The translations under genes were made by a program, and so were the position numbers. A DNA stretch of 64,000 nucleotides from positions 1-64,000 of the forward strand of contig JALDRK010000002.1 of assembly GCA_031315915.1 (NCBI GenBank). Direction: 5' to 3'. Positions 1 to 9,434 of this stretch are shown one piece after another. Position 1 is the stretch's first letter, and each line of letters begins with the position of its first letter. The DNA is from Nitrospirales bacterium (lineage in GTDB: Bacteria > Nitrospirota > Nitrospiria > Nitrospirales > UBA8639). The notes below the pieces were generated by a model. It saw only the letters and a list, made by a program, of their open reading frames with translations, had not been told where the DNA came from and did not search any database.

Positions 1-1446
1 CGCTTTCGTGACCTTCTCCAGTCGTTCGATATATCGAAACAATTCCCGCCAGTCGCCAAAGAGCATCTGATAGTCGGTGAGATGCATGGCCAACCCTAAA
101 TTATTATCCAAAGCCCGCACGAGTCCGGCTTTGGCTCTGGTTCGGAACCGGTCCAATTCTTCATCAGACACATCCTGGGTTTTGAGTTTCTCAAACTCCT
201 CGCGCAAGGCCTGTTGCACCGTGAGATTATCAACGCCTCGGGAAGGGACCGCATAGGCCATCCACACATGCGGATATTTGTCACCGGGATATTCACCATA
301 GGCCCCAACATTTACGGAAATCTGCTTGTCACGCACAAGCGACCGATATAATCGAGCCGTACGGCCATTCGTCAAGACATCATCGATCGCATCGTAAACC
401 GGTTGATCGGGATGGGTCACCGCCGGCTTATGGTAGCCTTCGACATAGAGCGGTTGAGACGGGTCCCGTAAAATGACGATTTTTTCGGCGTTGGAGGGCG
501 GTTCAACGGTTCGTAACGGTGGAGGCGCGGGTGCGGAAGGAATTCGACCGAAATATTTTTCAAGGATCGGAATGAGCGTGTCGGCCTTCACATCTCCGAC
601 AATAGCCGTCACCATATTGGAAGGAATGTAATAGGTCTGGAAAAACTTCTTGGCATCCGTAATCGTGTAGGATTGAATATCGCTGGCATAGCCGATTATC
701 GGATGATGATAGGGATGAGCCATAAACGCGGTTGATACGAATTGTTCGAGCAACCGACCGAACGGTTGGCTTTCCGTCCGCATGCGACGCTCCTCCATGA
801 CCACATCCCGTTCTTCATAAAACTCCCGGAACACCGGCTGAAGAAATCGCTCGGACTCCAAATAGGCAAACAGTTCAATCTTATTGGAAGGCAGGGCGTA
901 AAAATAGCCGGTCACATCCGCCCCGGTAAAGGCATTGAGATTGACCCCGCCTTCACGCTCGATAATATCCCCGAATTCATTTTTTTCGACAAACCGGGAA
1001 GCCTCCTTCTGGCTGGCCTTGAAGTCTTCGTACAACCGTTTGACCTTTTCCAGATCAGCCTGTGGCGACAACTTCTCCCGTTGATACGCTTGATAGGCGG
1101 CTTCCAGCTTATCCAACGCGTGTTTTTCCGCTTCATAATCCAGAGTCCCGATATGGGGTGTGCCTTTAAACGCCATATGTTCAAACATATGCGCCAACCC
1201 CGTCTGGCCCGCGCTTTCCTGGGCGGAACCCACATTCACCCGGGTCAAAAATGAAAAAACCGGTGCGACGGGGCGTTCAACGATGATGAACGTCCACCCG
1301 TTTTCCAGTCGATGTTGCGTCACCCGTTTCTCAAACGACTCAAGATCTTGCGCAAAGGCCATAGAAACGCAGAATGCAGACACCATCCCAAGCAGTAGGC
1401 ACGGAATGATGGTCCCATAGCCGAGCCTGTTCCAAAGAACGATCAT
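1..1446 (-). CDS. M16 family zinc peptidase (insulinase/pitrilysin type), partial
   Basis: Secreted zinc metalloprotease. The frame is open from an ATG at 1446 to the window edge, so at least 482 residues are visible and the C-terminus lies outside. The first ~33 residues form a signal peptide ending near 'SMAFAQ'. The inverted zinc motif HMFEH (H86, E89, H90) follows 'QTGLA', as in the N-terminal catalytic domain of the family; 'WRELFRYIERLEKVT' near the visible end is the usual link before the next M16 domain. GGGAGGAA lies 6 bases before the start. It reads leftward and its nearest neighbour upstream is the epimerase gene. Substrate cannot be read from sequence; family members degrade peptides in the periplasm. 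Confidence 0.93.
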   Translation of the reverse strand, partial: MIVLWNRLGYGTIIPCLLLGMVSAFCVSMAFAQDLESFEKRVTQHRLENGWTFIIVERPVAPVFSFLTRVNVGSAQESAGQTGLAHMFEHMAFKGTPHIGTLDYEAEKHALDKLEAAYQAYQREKLSPQADLEKVKRLYEDFKASQKEASRFVEKNEFGDIIEREGGVNLNAFTGADVTGYFYALPSNKIELFAYLESERFLQPVFREFYEERDVVMEERRMRTESQPFGRLLEQFVSTAFMAHPYHHPIIGYASDIQSYTITDAKKFFQTYYIPSNMVTAIVGDVKADTLIPILEKYFGRIPSAPAPPPLRTVEPPSNAEKIVILRDPSQPLYVEGYHKPAVTHPDQPVYDAIDDVLTNGRTARLYRSLVRDKQISVNVGAYGEYPGDKYPHVWMAYAVPSRGVDNLTVQQALREEFEKLKTQDVSDEELDRFRTRAKAGLVRALDNNLGLAMHLTDYQMLFGDWRELFRYIERLEKVTKA

Positions 1447-1583
1447 GCGATTCCTCCCTGATCCATAGTGGACGATCTGTCAACATCCTACTCAGGAAAA
1501 CAGAACCATGCAAGCGAAGTGCTGACGAAAGTCAGGCCAAAAACAACCAACCTCTCTGGCTGGCTTCGCGCGCCGAAACCTCC

Positions 1584-2696
1584 TTACTGAATCACAACCG
1601 TCTGCAGGGAATCGCTGGGTAATTCCAGGCCAAGACCTGGTGTTTTCCACGGATGTAACTCGTGTCCTTCATATCGATATCCACCTACGACTGGATCCAA
1701 AGCCAACAATAGCGGCATATCCAAATCAATAAAATCGAATCCCCCAATGCCCAGAACAAGACTCAGAGAGCATCCCATAGCGACCCGGCTTTCCACCATG
1801 CCGCCAATCATCAATCGGAGGCCCGAGGCTCTCGCAAGATTGACAATGTTCACCGATTCCATCACCCCGCATTTGGTGATTTTGACATTGAACACATCCA
1901 CCGCCCGATCCCGGATCAATCGTTCGGCATCAGCCAAGGACCGCACGGATTCATCGGCCGCAATAGGGATGGAACTCTGTTGATGCACGTGTAGCAGGCC
2001 ATCCCAGTCATCACGATGAACCGGCTGCTCCAGTAACAGGACCGGAATCCGACGGCGGTGCACGGCGTCAAGAAATAGGAGCGTTTGGTCGGCGGTGAAC
2101 CCCTGATTCGCATCGATGACAAACGACGCAGCCGGAAGCGACCGGTAGACGGCCTCCACCCGCTGAATGTCCGCCTCGACGTCCCGCCCCACTTTCATCT
2201 TAAACACCCGGAAACCCCGGTCAAACCATCGTCTGGCCGTCTCCACAATCTGTTCGATTTCCCCAATTGGCAGCGTCACGTCGGTTGTCCGAATCCGCAC
2301 ATCCGCTCCGCCCCACAAAGCCCAAAGCGGAATACCCATTCCACGGCATAACGCGTCCAACAAAGCCGTCTCCAATCCACATCGCATGGCAGGAACCTTC
2401 AGAGTGCCCTCGAAAAGTTCATGCGCCAACTGTCGCCAATGCAACGCCGATTGCCCAAGAAGACTCCTCGCCGCGGAAGGAAAAGCGACCAGACATCCCG
2501 CTTGATCTTCGCCGGAGATATCAGGGAAAGGAGCCATTTCCCCAAACCCGTGCGCTCCGTTTTGCAGTTGAATTCGCACAAAGACATTGTGGGCTACGGT
2601 CATCGAACCGGAGGCCACGATAAATGGTTCCAGAAGGGGGAGGACGACAGGCCAGGCCTCAACCTTGGTAATTCGAAATTCGTCCACGCGCGTCAT
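1584..2696 (-). CDS. Dipeptide epimerase (enolase superfamily)
   Basis: A 370-residue member of the mandelate racemase/muconate lactonizing enzyme group, most like L-Ala-D/L-Glu epimerases that recycle murein peptides. Visible signatures are the KMK catalytic lysine motif ('FKMKVGRD'), metal ligands in 'VIDANQG', 'LLEQPV' and 'IAADES', the second lysine motif 'NVKITKCG', and the C-terminal 'IDLDMPLLL' typical of dipeptide epimerases. Metal-dependent proton abstraction follows from the family. It is transcribed leftward in the same direction as the M16 protease, 137 bp from its stop. Exact dipeptide specificity is not decidable here; o-succinylbenzoate synthase is a less likely alternative. 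Confidence 0.88.
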   Translation of the reverse strand: MTRVDEFRITKVEAWPVVLPLLEPFIVASGSMTVAHNVFVRIQLQNGAHGFGEMAPFPDISGEDQAGCLVAFPSAARSLLGQSALHWRQLAHELFEGTLKVPAMRCGLETALLDALCRGMGIPLWALWGGADVRIRTTDVTLPIGEIEQIVETARRWFDRGFRVFKMKVGRDVEADIQRVEAVYRSLPAASFVIDANQGFTADQTLLFLDAVHRRRIPVLLLEQPVHRDDWDGLLHVHQQSSIPIAADESVRSLADAERLIRDRAVDVFNVKITKCGVMESVNIVNLARASGLRLMIGGMVESRVAMGCSLSLVLGIGGFDFIDLDMPLLLALDPVVGGYRYEGHELHPWKTPGLGLELPSDSLQTVVIQ

Positions 2697-2833
2697 GGGT
2701 CAACAAACGGCTGCCTGCTTAGGAATATGATAATCCTCGCTGGGGAAGAGAGGCGGCACTTCATATCCCGGAAACTCGTAATGTCCGCCGGCGTTTGAGG
2801 GAATTGTCCATTTGCTTTTTCGCTGTCAGGTCC

Positions 2834-3478
2834 TTAACCGTAGCGGTCATTATTCCAGGGAAGGGCGGTATTGGAATATCCGCGGACTTCCCAAAATCCT
2901 TTTTGATCACGATCCGAAAAGGTAATTTTTTTGATCCACTTGGCCCCCTTCCACGCGTACCGTTTAGGAATCAACATGCGAACCGGCCATCCATGATCTC
3001 GACTCAACGGTTTGCCATTCCAATGAGTCACCAACAACACATCTTCGTCATCACAGACATCCAACGGAAGATTGGTGGTGTAATCGTCGTAGGATTCGAA
3101 GAGCACATATTTGGCGGATGAGAGAGGACGAACACATTCAATCACATGTCGAAACCTGACCCCCTTCCACGCACAATCCAGCATGCTCCAGGTGGTCACA
3201 CAATGAAAGTCGGTCACGAGGTCAATCATGGGTTGGGCCTGAAAATCAGGCCAAGACCACGTCACCGGATTAGCTACAAACCCGTCAATCGTCAACGTCC
3301 AATCATCCAGTGAAATATCCGGCTTGAACCCTAAATCCAACACCGGAAAATTGTTCACGAAATGCTGCCCGATGGGAAGACGATCATCTTCGGGTTCATC
3401 CACTTCCCGCCCGGAAATTTCCCGCCTGTGCCTGGCTAAGTTTTGCTTGGCTTTGACAATTCGTTCATTGGGTTCCAC
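2834..3478 (-). CDS. Sulfite oxidase-like molybdopterin oxidoreductase
   Basis: A 214-residue protein of the sulfite oxidase-like molybdoenzyme family. Cys93 in 'DFHCVTTWS' is the expected molybdenum ligand, and 'HGWPVRMLIPKRYAWKGAKW' is the characteristic cofactor-binding stretch. No Tat or Sec signal is visible, so a cytoplasmic location is inferred, unlike MsrP (YedY). No heme or dimerisation domain is fused. The length fits the short, stand-alone bacterial subfamily. Substrate unknown. It lies divergent from the FKBP gene across about 250 bp. Confidence 0.9.
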   Translation of the reverse strand: MEPNERIVKAKQNLARHRREISGREVDEPEDDRLPIGQHFVNNFPVLDLGFKPDISLDDWTLTIDGFVANPVTWSWPDFQAQPMIDLVTDFHCVTTWSMLDCAWKGVRFRHVIECVRPLSSAKYVLFESYDDYTTNLPLDVCDDEDVLLVTHWNGKPLSRDHGWPVRMLIPKRYAWKGAKWIKKITFSDRDQKGFWEVRGYSNTALPWNNDRYG

Positions 3479-3735
3479 ACGATGTCCTCCTCATAAGAGC
3501 CGGCAGAATGAACATGAGATGAATCAGAGCGCGCATACCCGCTCAGGCTAACCGAATTGAGGTTTTTGGGACAAGACACCGCCCTCATACGTCACATGGC
3601 CAAACTGTCGGTGGTCTGATACACTTATTCAATCATTCCAAGTCTGGAACCGCTCGCCTTTTTGACCCCCGGCTGAGAGCCGCGATCTTTTCCAGTCTAT
3701 TGTTCACACATTTTATTACGCGGAGGATCAGTCGT

Positions 3736-4278
3736 ATGGTACTGCGTCGGATTACCCTTAGCGCCCTAGGTCTGTTTGCGCTGATCACAGCCATGACCCC
3801 AATGTTTGCCCTGGCCGAGTCTCCGGAAGGAGGCACGGCGATGACGATTGCTGATGGAACAACCGTATCCATGGAGTACACGCTTAAGTTGGACAACAAC
3901 GAAGTGTTGGATACCAATGTAGGAGGCGACCCCCTCACTTTCACGCAAGGTTCACACCAAATCATTCCCGGATTGGAAAACGCCCTGATCGGCATGAAAA
4001 AGGGAGACAGTAAACAGGTGACGGTCAAGCCAAGCGAAGGCTACGGAGAGGTGGATGAACGGGGATTCCAAGAAATCCCGCTTGACCAAATCCCACCCGA
4101 TGCCAGGAAAGTCGGCACTCAGTTACAGGGAAAAGATCCTGAAGGCCGCGTGGTGCGCCCCACGGTGAAGGAAGTGAAGGAGCAAGTCGTCGTCTTGGAC
4201 TTCAATCATCCGTTGGCAGGAAAAACATTGAACTTTGACATTACAATCCTTGATGTCAAAGCCGGTCCGACTCCTTAA
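3736..4278 (+). CDS. Periplasmic FKBP-type peptidyl-prolyl isomerase (SlyD-like)
   Basis: Prolyl isomerase/chaperone of 180 residues. An N-terminal signal peptide ends near 'PMFALAE'. The FKBP core includes 'LDTNVGGDPLTFTQG' and 'IIPGLENALIGMKKGD', followed by 'PSEGYGEVDERG' and an insert-in-flap domain, then the return strand 'LAGKTLNFDITILDV'. This SlyD-like layout is combined with export. An upstream in-frame ATG at 3700 exists, but GGAGG at 3722-3726 sits 9 bases before the ATG at 3736, which is preferred. A strong hairpin follows the stop. Confidence 0.92.
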   Translation: MVLRRITLSALGLFALITAMTPMFALAESPEGGTAMTIADGTTVSMEYTLKLDNNEVLDTNVGGDPLTFTQGSHQIIPGLENALIGMKKGDSKQVTVKPSEGYGEVDERGFQEIPLDQIPPDARKVGTQLQGKDPEGRVVRPTVKEVKEQVVVLDFNHPLAGKTLNFDITILDVKAGPTP

Positions 4279-4292
4279 CGGTTATATTCCCA

Positions 4293-4342
4293 GAACAAAC
4301 TCGGGACCCCGCCTTTGTCCGAATGGGGTCCCGGTTGTTCTT
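4293..4342. terminator. Bidirectional terminator-like hairpin
   Basis: Perfect 8-bp arms GGGACCCC (4303-4310) and GGGGTCCC (4325-4332), extended outward by GAACAA and TTGTTC. It lies between the convergent FKBP and SmbP-like genes and so can serve both. Confidence 0.75.
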
Positions 4343-4374
4343 CCTCGATCATGGTTTCTAAAAATTTCCCTCGA

Positions 4375-4731
4375 TTAAATTTCATTCAGATGCATAATGG
4401 CTGATTTGGCGTGGGAAGTGGCCACATCGGCATGTCCGGCTTTTCCATGAGTAATGGCCTCTCCCAGTTCGGTCACTCCGGCATCTAGATGAGGATTGCT
4501 CATGTCTTTCTGGGCAGCCTGAGCATGTTGCAGCGCGACTTCGGCATGGGTGACGACCGCATCGGCATGCCCCATCCCGCCATGATCCACAGCTTCTTGG
4601 GCATGGGTGATGGCTTCGGCAACGTGCGGATTTTTTGCGCTTCCCGAAGAGCTAGAACTGGCGCATCCCGCTACAGCAACACTCACACAGGCAACCAGAA
4701 GCAATCCGATTTTTAATAATGACCTTCTCAT
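4375..4731 (-). CDS. SmbP-like histidine-rich small metal-binding lipoprotein
   Basis: A 118-residue protein with a lipobox ('AVAGCASS') after a signal peptide. The mature part is Ala/His-rich helical repeats such as 'AITHAQEAVDHG', 'VVTHAEVALQHAQAAQ' and 'TSHAKSAIMHL', with His at roughly seven-residue spacing. This resembles SmbP of Nitrosomonas europaea, a periplasmic binder of copper and other metals; here membrane anchoring is inferred from the lipobox. The ATG at 4731 follows AAGGAG at a good spacing; an in-frame TTG two codons upstream is less likely. Metal preference cannot be read from sequence. Confidence 0.8.
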   Translation of the reverse strand: MRRSLLKIGLLLVACVSVAVAGCASSSSSGSAKNPHVAEAITHAQEAVDHGGMGHADAVVTHAEVALQHAQAAQKDMSNPHLDAGVTELGEAITHGKAGHADVATSHAKSAIMHLNEI

Positions 4732-4737
4732 AAGCAA

Positions 4738-5196
4738 GCTCCTTCCTTAAAATAGTGAGATCGAATGATAACCGAACCATTCCAGAGACCAGGATGAGCA
4801 CAGTGGAGGCACAGCATAAACTTTAACATATTGAAAAACCGCTTTCACCAAACAACCGTTGTTCGTTAAAAAAGGAAAGAGCGTTGTCCGCGAATTCCTT
4901 CGACAGGAAAGTATAGAATGGTGAGAGGTTAATCATTCAGAATCCCTGACAACGTATATCAAGTCCGTTTCCATGATTGATTGCGGACAGCGCCAACACC
5001 AATCAGACCTCATCTACGAATGCCAAAGAAAAAATCAGAATCTAATCATTAAAAATGGTATAATAGTGGGTGTATTCACCAGGTGGATGATCTGCTTGGC
5101 GGGCAGGGAAATGGCTTCATTATGCTGACATCTGCAGATGCCCGGCATACGATATTTCACACAAAACTATAAACCATTTACAGAGGAGGGTTTTTC
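4738..5196. other. Intergenic region with a candidate promoter
   Basis: No convincing gene. The spacer separates the divergent SmbP-like and CBS genes. TATAAT at 5059-5064 is a candidate -10 box for the CBS gene, with no clear -35 box. GGAGGG lies just before the CBS start. Confidence 0.4.
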
Positions 5197-5631
5197 ATGC
5201 CGTATCGAAAAGATGTTATGCAAATCAAGGACGTTATGCGAAAAGACGTGAAGTCGGTTCCGCACACCTCTCCCATCTTCGAATCCGCAAAACTTATGAA
5301 AAAGCTCAATGTCAGCGCCCTCCTGGTGAAAAAAAATACGGATTTCGTCGGCATCATTACGGATACCGACATTGTCCGGAAGGGAGTGGCCGAATCCAAG
5401 GATTTCTCTTCAATGACGGTCGAAAGCATCATGACCGCCCCGTTTATTACCATCGAAAGCAAACAGAGTCCCCGCGAAGCACATCAAATTATGGCCGATT
5501 CGGGAGTTCGTCATCTTGTTGTCAGCGATGGATCGGCTATTACCGGCCTGGTTTCGATTAGAGATCTGCTCGTGTTTTATAAGAACACTGCCGAAGAAAA
5601 ATTTTCCGAGCCAAAAATCGGAGTGGATTAA
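5197..5631 (+). CDS. Tandem CBS-domain protein
   Basis: A 144-residue cytoplasmic protein made of two CBS domains and little else. The first begins 'DVMRKDVKSV', the second 'VESIMTAPFITIESKQS', and each ends with the usual 'GIITDTDIV' or 'GLVSIRDLL' strand-helix. Such pairs bind adenine nucleotides in many families; the ligand here is unknown. GGAGGG precedes the ATG. The gene stands alone and ends at a strong hairpin. A four-CBS relative is present at 42.3-43.1 kb. Confidence 0.92.
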   Translation: MPYRKDVMQIKDVMRKDVKSVPHTSPIFESAKLMKKLNVSALLVKKNTDFVGIITDTDIVRKGVAESKDFSSMTVESIMTAPFITIESKQSPREAHQIMADSGVRHLVVSDGSAITGLVSIRDLLVFYKNTAEEKFSEPKIGVD

Positions 5632-5728
5632 AGAGCCTGTCGATCCGTTCGGAGGATCGAGCCCTCATGATCGGACCTGTTTTAGAGAGCAACTCACCCG
5701 AGAGGAATCGATAAAACCACACACAACA

Positions 5729-5763
5729 AAAACCCCAAGAGCCGAAAAGACTCTTGGGGTTTT
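5729..5763. terminator. Bidirectional rho-independent terminator
   Basis: A hairpin with arms CCCCAAGAG and CTCTTGGGG around a short loop, flanked by A-run and T-run. It lies between the convergent CBS and DEAD-box genes and reads as a terminator in both directions. Confidence 0.92.
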
Positions 5764-5826
5764 CCTGCCAGGAACTCATGAGCGGGCAAAACGCCCGCTT
5801 ACAAAAAAACCTTTTTCGCCAGCTCC

Positions 5827-7140
5827 CTAAAATGTATAAGACGAGGGTCGCGGCCCTCTGCCAGGCTGATTTCGACGAGGACGATCAGACCGTGGGCCAC
5901 CGGGACCGTTCCCACTTCCGTATCCGGGTCGATTTGGACGGGGACCTCTGGGACCATTCCCATTCGTTCCATGTGAGTGAGGCCTCCGGTGCGCAGCATG
6001 GCTCACGACTGGAGGACGGCTCCCCGGCGCAACGGGCACCGCCTTTCCCAACAGTCGTTCGATTGCGCGCAAGGATCGGACATCCTCTTCGGTCACAAAA
6101 CTCGTTGCCCAGCCGGTGGCCTTCATTCTGGCCGTCCGGCCAATCCGATGGACATAATCTTCGGGGACATTCGGCAAATCGTAATTAATAACGTGCCGGA
6201 TATTGTCCACGTCCAACCCTCGTGCGGCAATATCCGTCGCCACCAAAATTTGAAACCGGCCGCGACGGAACCCTTCCAGCGCGTTACGCCGCTGGCCCAA
6301 TCGGCGACCGGCATGCATCACCGCCACTCGATGTCCAATTTTTTCCAAAGTTTCCCCAATCCGGTCGGCTCGGTGTTTCGTGCGCGTAAACACCAGCACC
6401 GAGTCCTTCGTTTCTTTCAGCAAAGAAATTAACAACGGCGTTTTATCGGAAGACACGGTATGGTGTAGCGTATGAGTCACCCCTTCCGCCGGCGTGGCCG
6501 ATTTGGACACCAAGGCCTTCACCGGGTCTTTCAAGGATATCCGCGCTAAATCACCAAGATTATCCGGCATAGTCGCCGAAAACAGCAGGGTTTGCCGAAC
6601 CAGCGGCAACGCTTCGATGATCTGATTCAATTGAGGCGCAAACCCCATATCCAACATCCGGTCCGCTTCGTCCAATACCACAATTTGCAGTTTGGCGAAG
6701 GACACCGTTCCCTGCCACATATGATCCAATAAACGTCCAGGGGTAGCGACCAAAATATCCGGACGTTGCCGTAAGCCCCGTATCTGGGCCTGCATGTCAT
6801 CGCCACCCACTAGGGTGGTGCCGAAAATGCCGCGTGCCCGTCCGAATTTGGTAATCGTGGTTTGAATTTGAAAAGCCAATTCCCGCGTGGGAGCAAGGAT
6901 CAATCCCCGAGGAGCCGATTTCGGCCCTTCTGCCAGCCGCTCAATCATGGGAATCACAAATGCGGCGGTTTTGCCGGTTCCCGTCTGGGCACAACCCATG
7001 ACATCCTTTCCGGCAAGCGCCGGAGGAATGGCCAGTTGCTGAATAGGGGTCGGTTCAACCAATCCCCCTTTTTCCAAGGCCTGAACTAAAGTTGGCGACA
7101 CACCAAGCGCACGAAACTGAGACAACACAGTTGAAGACAT
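5827..7140 (-). CDS. DEAD-box ATP-dependent RNA helicase (RhlE-like)
   Basis: A 437-residue SF2 RNA helicase. Motifs in order: Q motif region 'TPIQQLAIPP', Walker A AQTGTGKT (51-58), PTRELA, VATPGR, DEAD (157-160), SAT (188-190), 'VFTRTKHRADR', 'ARGLDVDNI' and 'YVHRIGRTAR'. The last ~60 residues are rich in Gly, Arg, Pro and Asn, as in RhlE-type tails that add RNA affinity. Likely roles are RNA remodelling in ribosome assembly or RNA decay. It is transcribed alone, divergent from the peroxidase gene across ~380 bp. Confidence 0.95.
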   Translation of the reverse strand: MSSTVLSQFRALGVSPTLVQALEKGGLVEPTPIQQLAIPPALAGKDVMGCAQTGTGKTAAFVIPMIERLAEGPKSAPRGLILAPTRELAFQIQTTITKFGRARGIFGTTLVGGDDMQAQIRGLRQRPDILVATPGRLLDHMWQGTVSFAKLQIVVLDEADRMLDMGFAPQLNQIIEALPLVRQTLLFSATMPDNLGDLARISLKDPVKALVSKSATPAEGVTHTLHHTVSSDKTPLLISLLKETKDSVLVFTRTKHRADRIGETLEKIGHRVAVMHAGRRLGQRRNALEGFRRGRFQILVATDIAARGLDVDNIRHVINYDLPNVPEDYVHRIGRTARMKATGWATSFVTEEDVRSLRAIERLLGKAVPVAPGSRPPVVSHAAHRRPHSHGTNGNGPRGPRPNRPGYGSGNGPGGPRSDRPRRNQPGRGPRPSSYTF

Positions 7141-7518
7141 ACTACTTCCTTTTGTTACGAAGATCGTATTGACACGGGGTCAGAAAACCGAGGGAGGCAG
7201 AAACCAGGTTGGGAAGTCCGCTCCGAGCAGAGTCTGGTCGCGATACGATCGCGGGGCCCGGAGTCTTTCGTCTGTTCACGCTGCCGGACCGAATCAGTCA
7301 TGAACTGCCCATAAGAGTACAGGACAACCTCACTTCTGTCAATTGAATCAATTGTATTCTCACCATACCCCATGGCTTTCCTGAGCTCACACAACCAGCC
7401 TATTTTGAAGGAGGAGCATCTCCAGCTTATCGGGGCTTTGCACCGTTCAGAGGGATTCCTGCATACTCTGGAAGACTCAACCCAACAGGCAAGCCACAAA
7501 AACAAAGGAAGATCGTCC
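7141..7518. other. Divergent spacer between helicase and peroxidase genes
   Basis: No gene seen. It must hold both promoters and a long 5' leader for at least one gene. Around 7339-7353 there are two copies of the palindrome CAATTG separated by three bases, a possible regulatory site on weak evidence. Confidence 0.3.
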
Positions 7519-8010
7519 ATGAGCACACTGTATGACATGACCTGCCGGACCATAAACGACCAATCCAAATCTCTCGCCGACTTTCGTGACAAGGTCTTGC
7601 TCATTGTGAATACGGCCAGCCAATGCGGTTTCACCCCTCATTTCAAAGGATTGGAAACTCTCTACCAAACCTATCACTCCCAAGGACTAGAGGTGCTCGG
7701 TTTTCCCTGCAACCAATCTGGCAAACAGGACCCAGGCAACAACGAAGAGATTCTTTCTTTTTGTCAGACCAACTATCAGGTGACGTTCCCCATGTTTGCC
7801 AAAATTGACGTCAATGGCCTGAACGCCCATCCTCTATTCGAGCATTTGAAATCCCGGGCACCGGGGGTCTTAGGGTCCGAGGCTATTAAATGGAACTTCA
7901 CCAAGTTTTTGGTGGATCGAACCGGCGACGTCCGCCAACGGTTCGCTCCCACCACGACTCCTGCGGACATCGAACCCGCCATCCAAGGATTACTCACATC
8001 ATCTGCCTAG
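7519..8010 (+). CDS. gpx: Glutathione peroxidase family protein (Cys type)
   Basis: A 163-residue thiol peroxidase of the GPx family that reduces hydroperoxides; non-animal Cys forms commonly use thioredoxin. Catalytic Cys36 sits in 'NTASQCGFTPHFKGLE', and 'FPCNQSGKQDPGNNEEI' and 'KWNFTKFLVDRTGDV' supply the conserved Gln, Trp and Asn positions. The frame extends upstream to 7372, but homology begins at the ATG at 7519, preceded by AAGGAAG. No signal peptide. Likely cytoplasmic oxidative-stress defence. Confidence 0.93.
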   Translation: MSTLYDMTCRTINDQSKSLADFRDKVLLIVNTASQCGFTPHFKGLETLYQTYHSQGLEVLGFPCNQSGKQDPGNNEEILSFCQTNYQVTFPMFAKIDVNGLNAHPLFEHLKSRAPGVLGSEAIKWNFTKFLVDRTGDVRQRFAPTTTPADIEPAIQGLLTSSA

Positions 8011-8131
8011 ATTAAGAGAAGATTTCACAGTTCAGCCTTTCCATCCCTCCATCTATACTTTCCCCTCATTGTAGGATTAGGATTCCGGAAAGCCCGTCCT
8101 CGCCCCACGCCTCGAAAAGGACAAATCACTC

Positions 8132-9355
8132 ATGCAAGACATCTACACTATGATCCTCGCCGGGGGCCGCGGGGAACGACTGCTTCCTCTCACCCAGGAC
8201 CGCGCCAAGCCGGCCGTCCCATTCGGAGGAAAATACCGCATCATTGACCTCACATTAAGCAATTGTCTCAATTCGGGGCTCCGCAGAATTGCCGTCCTCA
8301 TTCAATACAAATCGCATTCATTGGATCGTCACATTCGACGGGGATGGTCGATCTTCAACCCCGAACTGGGAGAATTCATTTTTTCGATTCCCCCACAACA
8401 GCGCATCAGCGCGGAGTGGTATCGGGGTACGGCGGACGCCGTCTATCAAAATCTTTTTTTGCTGGAACAGGAACGACCCAAATACTTATTAGTGCTGGCC
8501 GGGGATCATGTCTACAAAATGAACTATGCGGACATGTATCGTTTCATGCAGAAAACCGAGGCGGATGCAGTGGTGGGAGCCATCGAATGGCCGATAGAAG
8601 AAACGAAACAGTTCGGCGTCTTGGGAGTGGATTCCAGCATGCGGGTCATCCGGTTTGAAGAAAAACCGGCTAACCCGTTTCCACTTCCCAATGACCCGGC
8701 CCGGGCTTTTATCTCCATGGGAATCTATTTATTCCGAACGGAATACCTGTATGAAGAGCTGCGGAAAGATGCCGGTTTGGAGACCGCCCATGATTTCGGC
8801 AAAAACATTATCCCCAGTATGATCAGCCATCATCGGGTCTTCGCCTATAACTTTCAGGATGAAAACAAAAAACAAGTGCAATACTGGAGGGACATCGGCA
8901 CCCTGGATGCCTACTATGAGGCCAATATGGACCTGGTGAACGTCGACCCGCTCCTTAACCTCTATGATGAGGCCTGGCCCATCCGCACCTACCAGGGACA
9001 ATTTCCTCCGGCCAAATTCGTCTTTGCAGATCAATACCCAGGCGGACGCATGGGGATGGCCCTGGACTCCATCGTATCCGGCGGATGCATCATCTCAGGG
9101 GGACGGGTACAAAACAGTGTCCTAGCCCCGGATGTCCGCGTGGATCAACATGCGGAAGTTCTGGAATCCGTCATTATGGAAAACGTGGAAATCGGCGAGC
9201 GTTCGCGTATCCGCCGCGCCATCATCGATAAAGGGGTTATCATTCCACCCAATACCGTCATCGGCTACGATCTGGAAACCGACCGTGCCCGCTTCCCTGT
9301 GACGGAAGACGGCATCGTGGTCGTCACCCCCGCCAAAGCTCAAAGCTTAGGATGA
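8132..9355 (+). CDS. glgC: Glucose-1-phosphate adenylyltransferase
   Basis: A 407-residue ADP-glucose pyrophosphorylase, first committed step of bacterial glycogen synthesis. The nucleotide-binding start 'MILAGGRGERLLPLTQDRAK' is followed by 'PAVPFGGKYRIIDLTLSN', 'WYRGTADAVYQN', 'VLAGDHVYKM' and 'FEEKPANPFP', then a C-terminal left-handed beta-helix with 'IIDKGVIIPPNTVIGYDLE'. Length is close to the family norm. No other glycogen genes are adjacent. Regulation by glycolytic intermediates is typical of the family and not shown here. Confidence 0.97.
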   Translation: MQDIYTMILAGGRGERLLPLTQDRAKPAVPFGGKYRIIDLTLSNCLNSGLRRIAVLIQYKSHSLDRHIRRGWSIFNPELGEFIFSIPPQQRISAEWYRGTADAVYQNLFLLEQERPKYLLVLAGDHVYKMNYADMYRFMQKTEADAVVGAIEWPIEETKQFGVLGVDSSMRVIRFEEKPANPFPLPNDPARAFISMGIYLFRTEYLYEELRKDAGLETAHDFGKNIIPSMISHHRVFAYNFQDENKKQVQYWRDIGTLDAYYEANMDLVNVDPLLNLYDEAWPIRTYQGQFPPAKFVFADQYPGGRMGMALDSIVSGGCIISGGRVQNSVLAPDVRVDQHAEVLESVIMENVEIGERSRIRRAIIDKGVIIPPNTVIGYDLETDRARFPVTEDGIVVVTPAKAQSLG

Positions 9356-9434
9356 TACTTGACGGCGGGAGTTTTCCCTTTCACTTCCCCTGCGGACATG
9401 CCGGAAAACATGCTTTCCTACCCGACAATGCTTC

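Noticed and set aside
742-1254. 170-residue plus-strand reading frame
   Set aside because: It is a shadow of the M16 protease on the minus strand, which has a signal peptide, HxxEH motif and good ribosome site.
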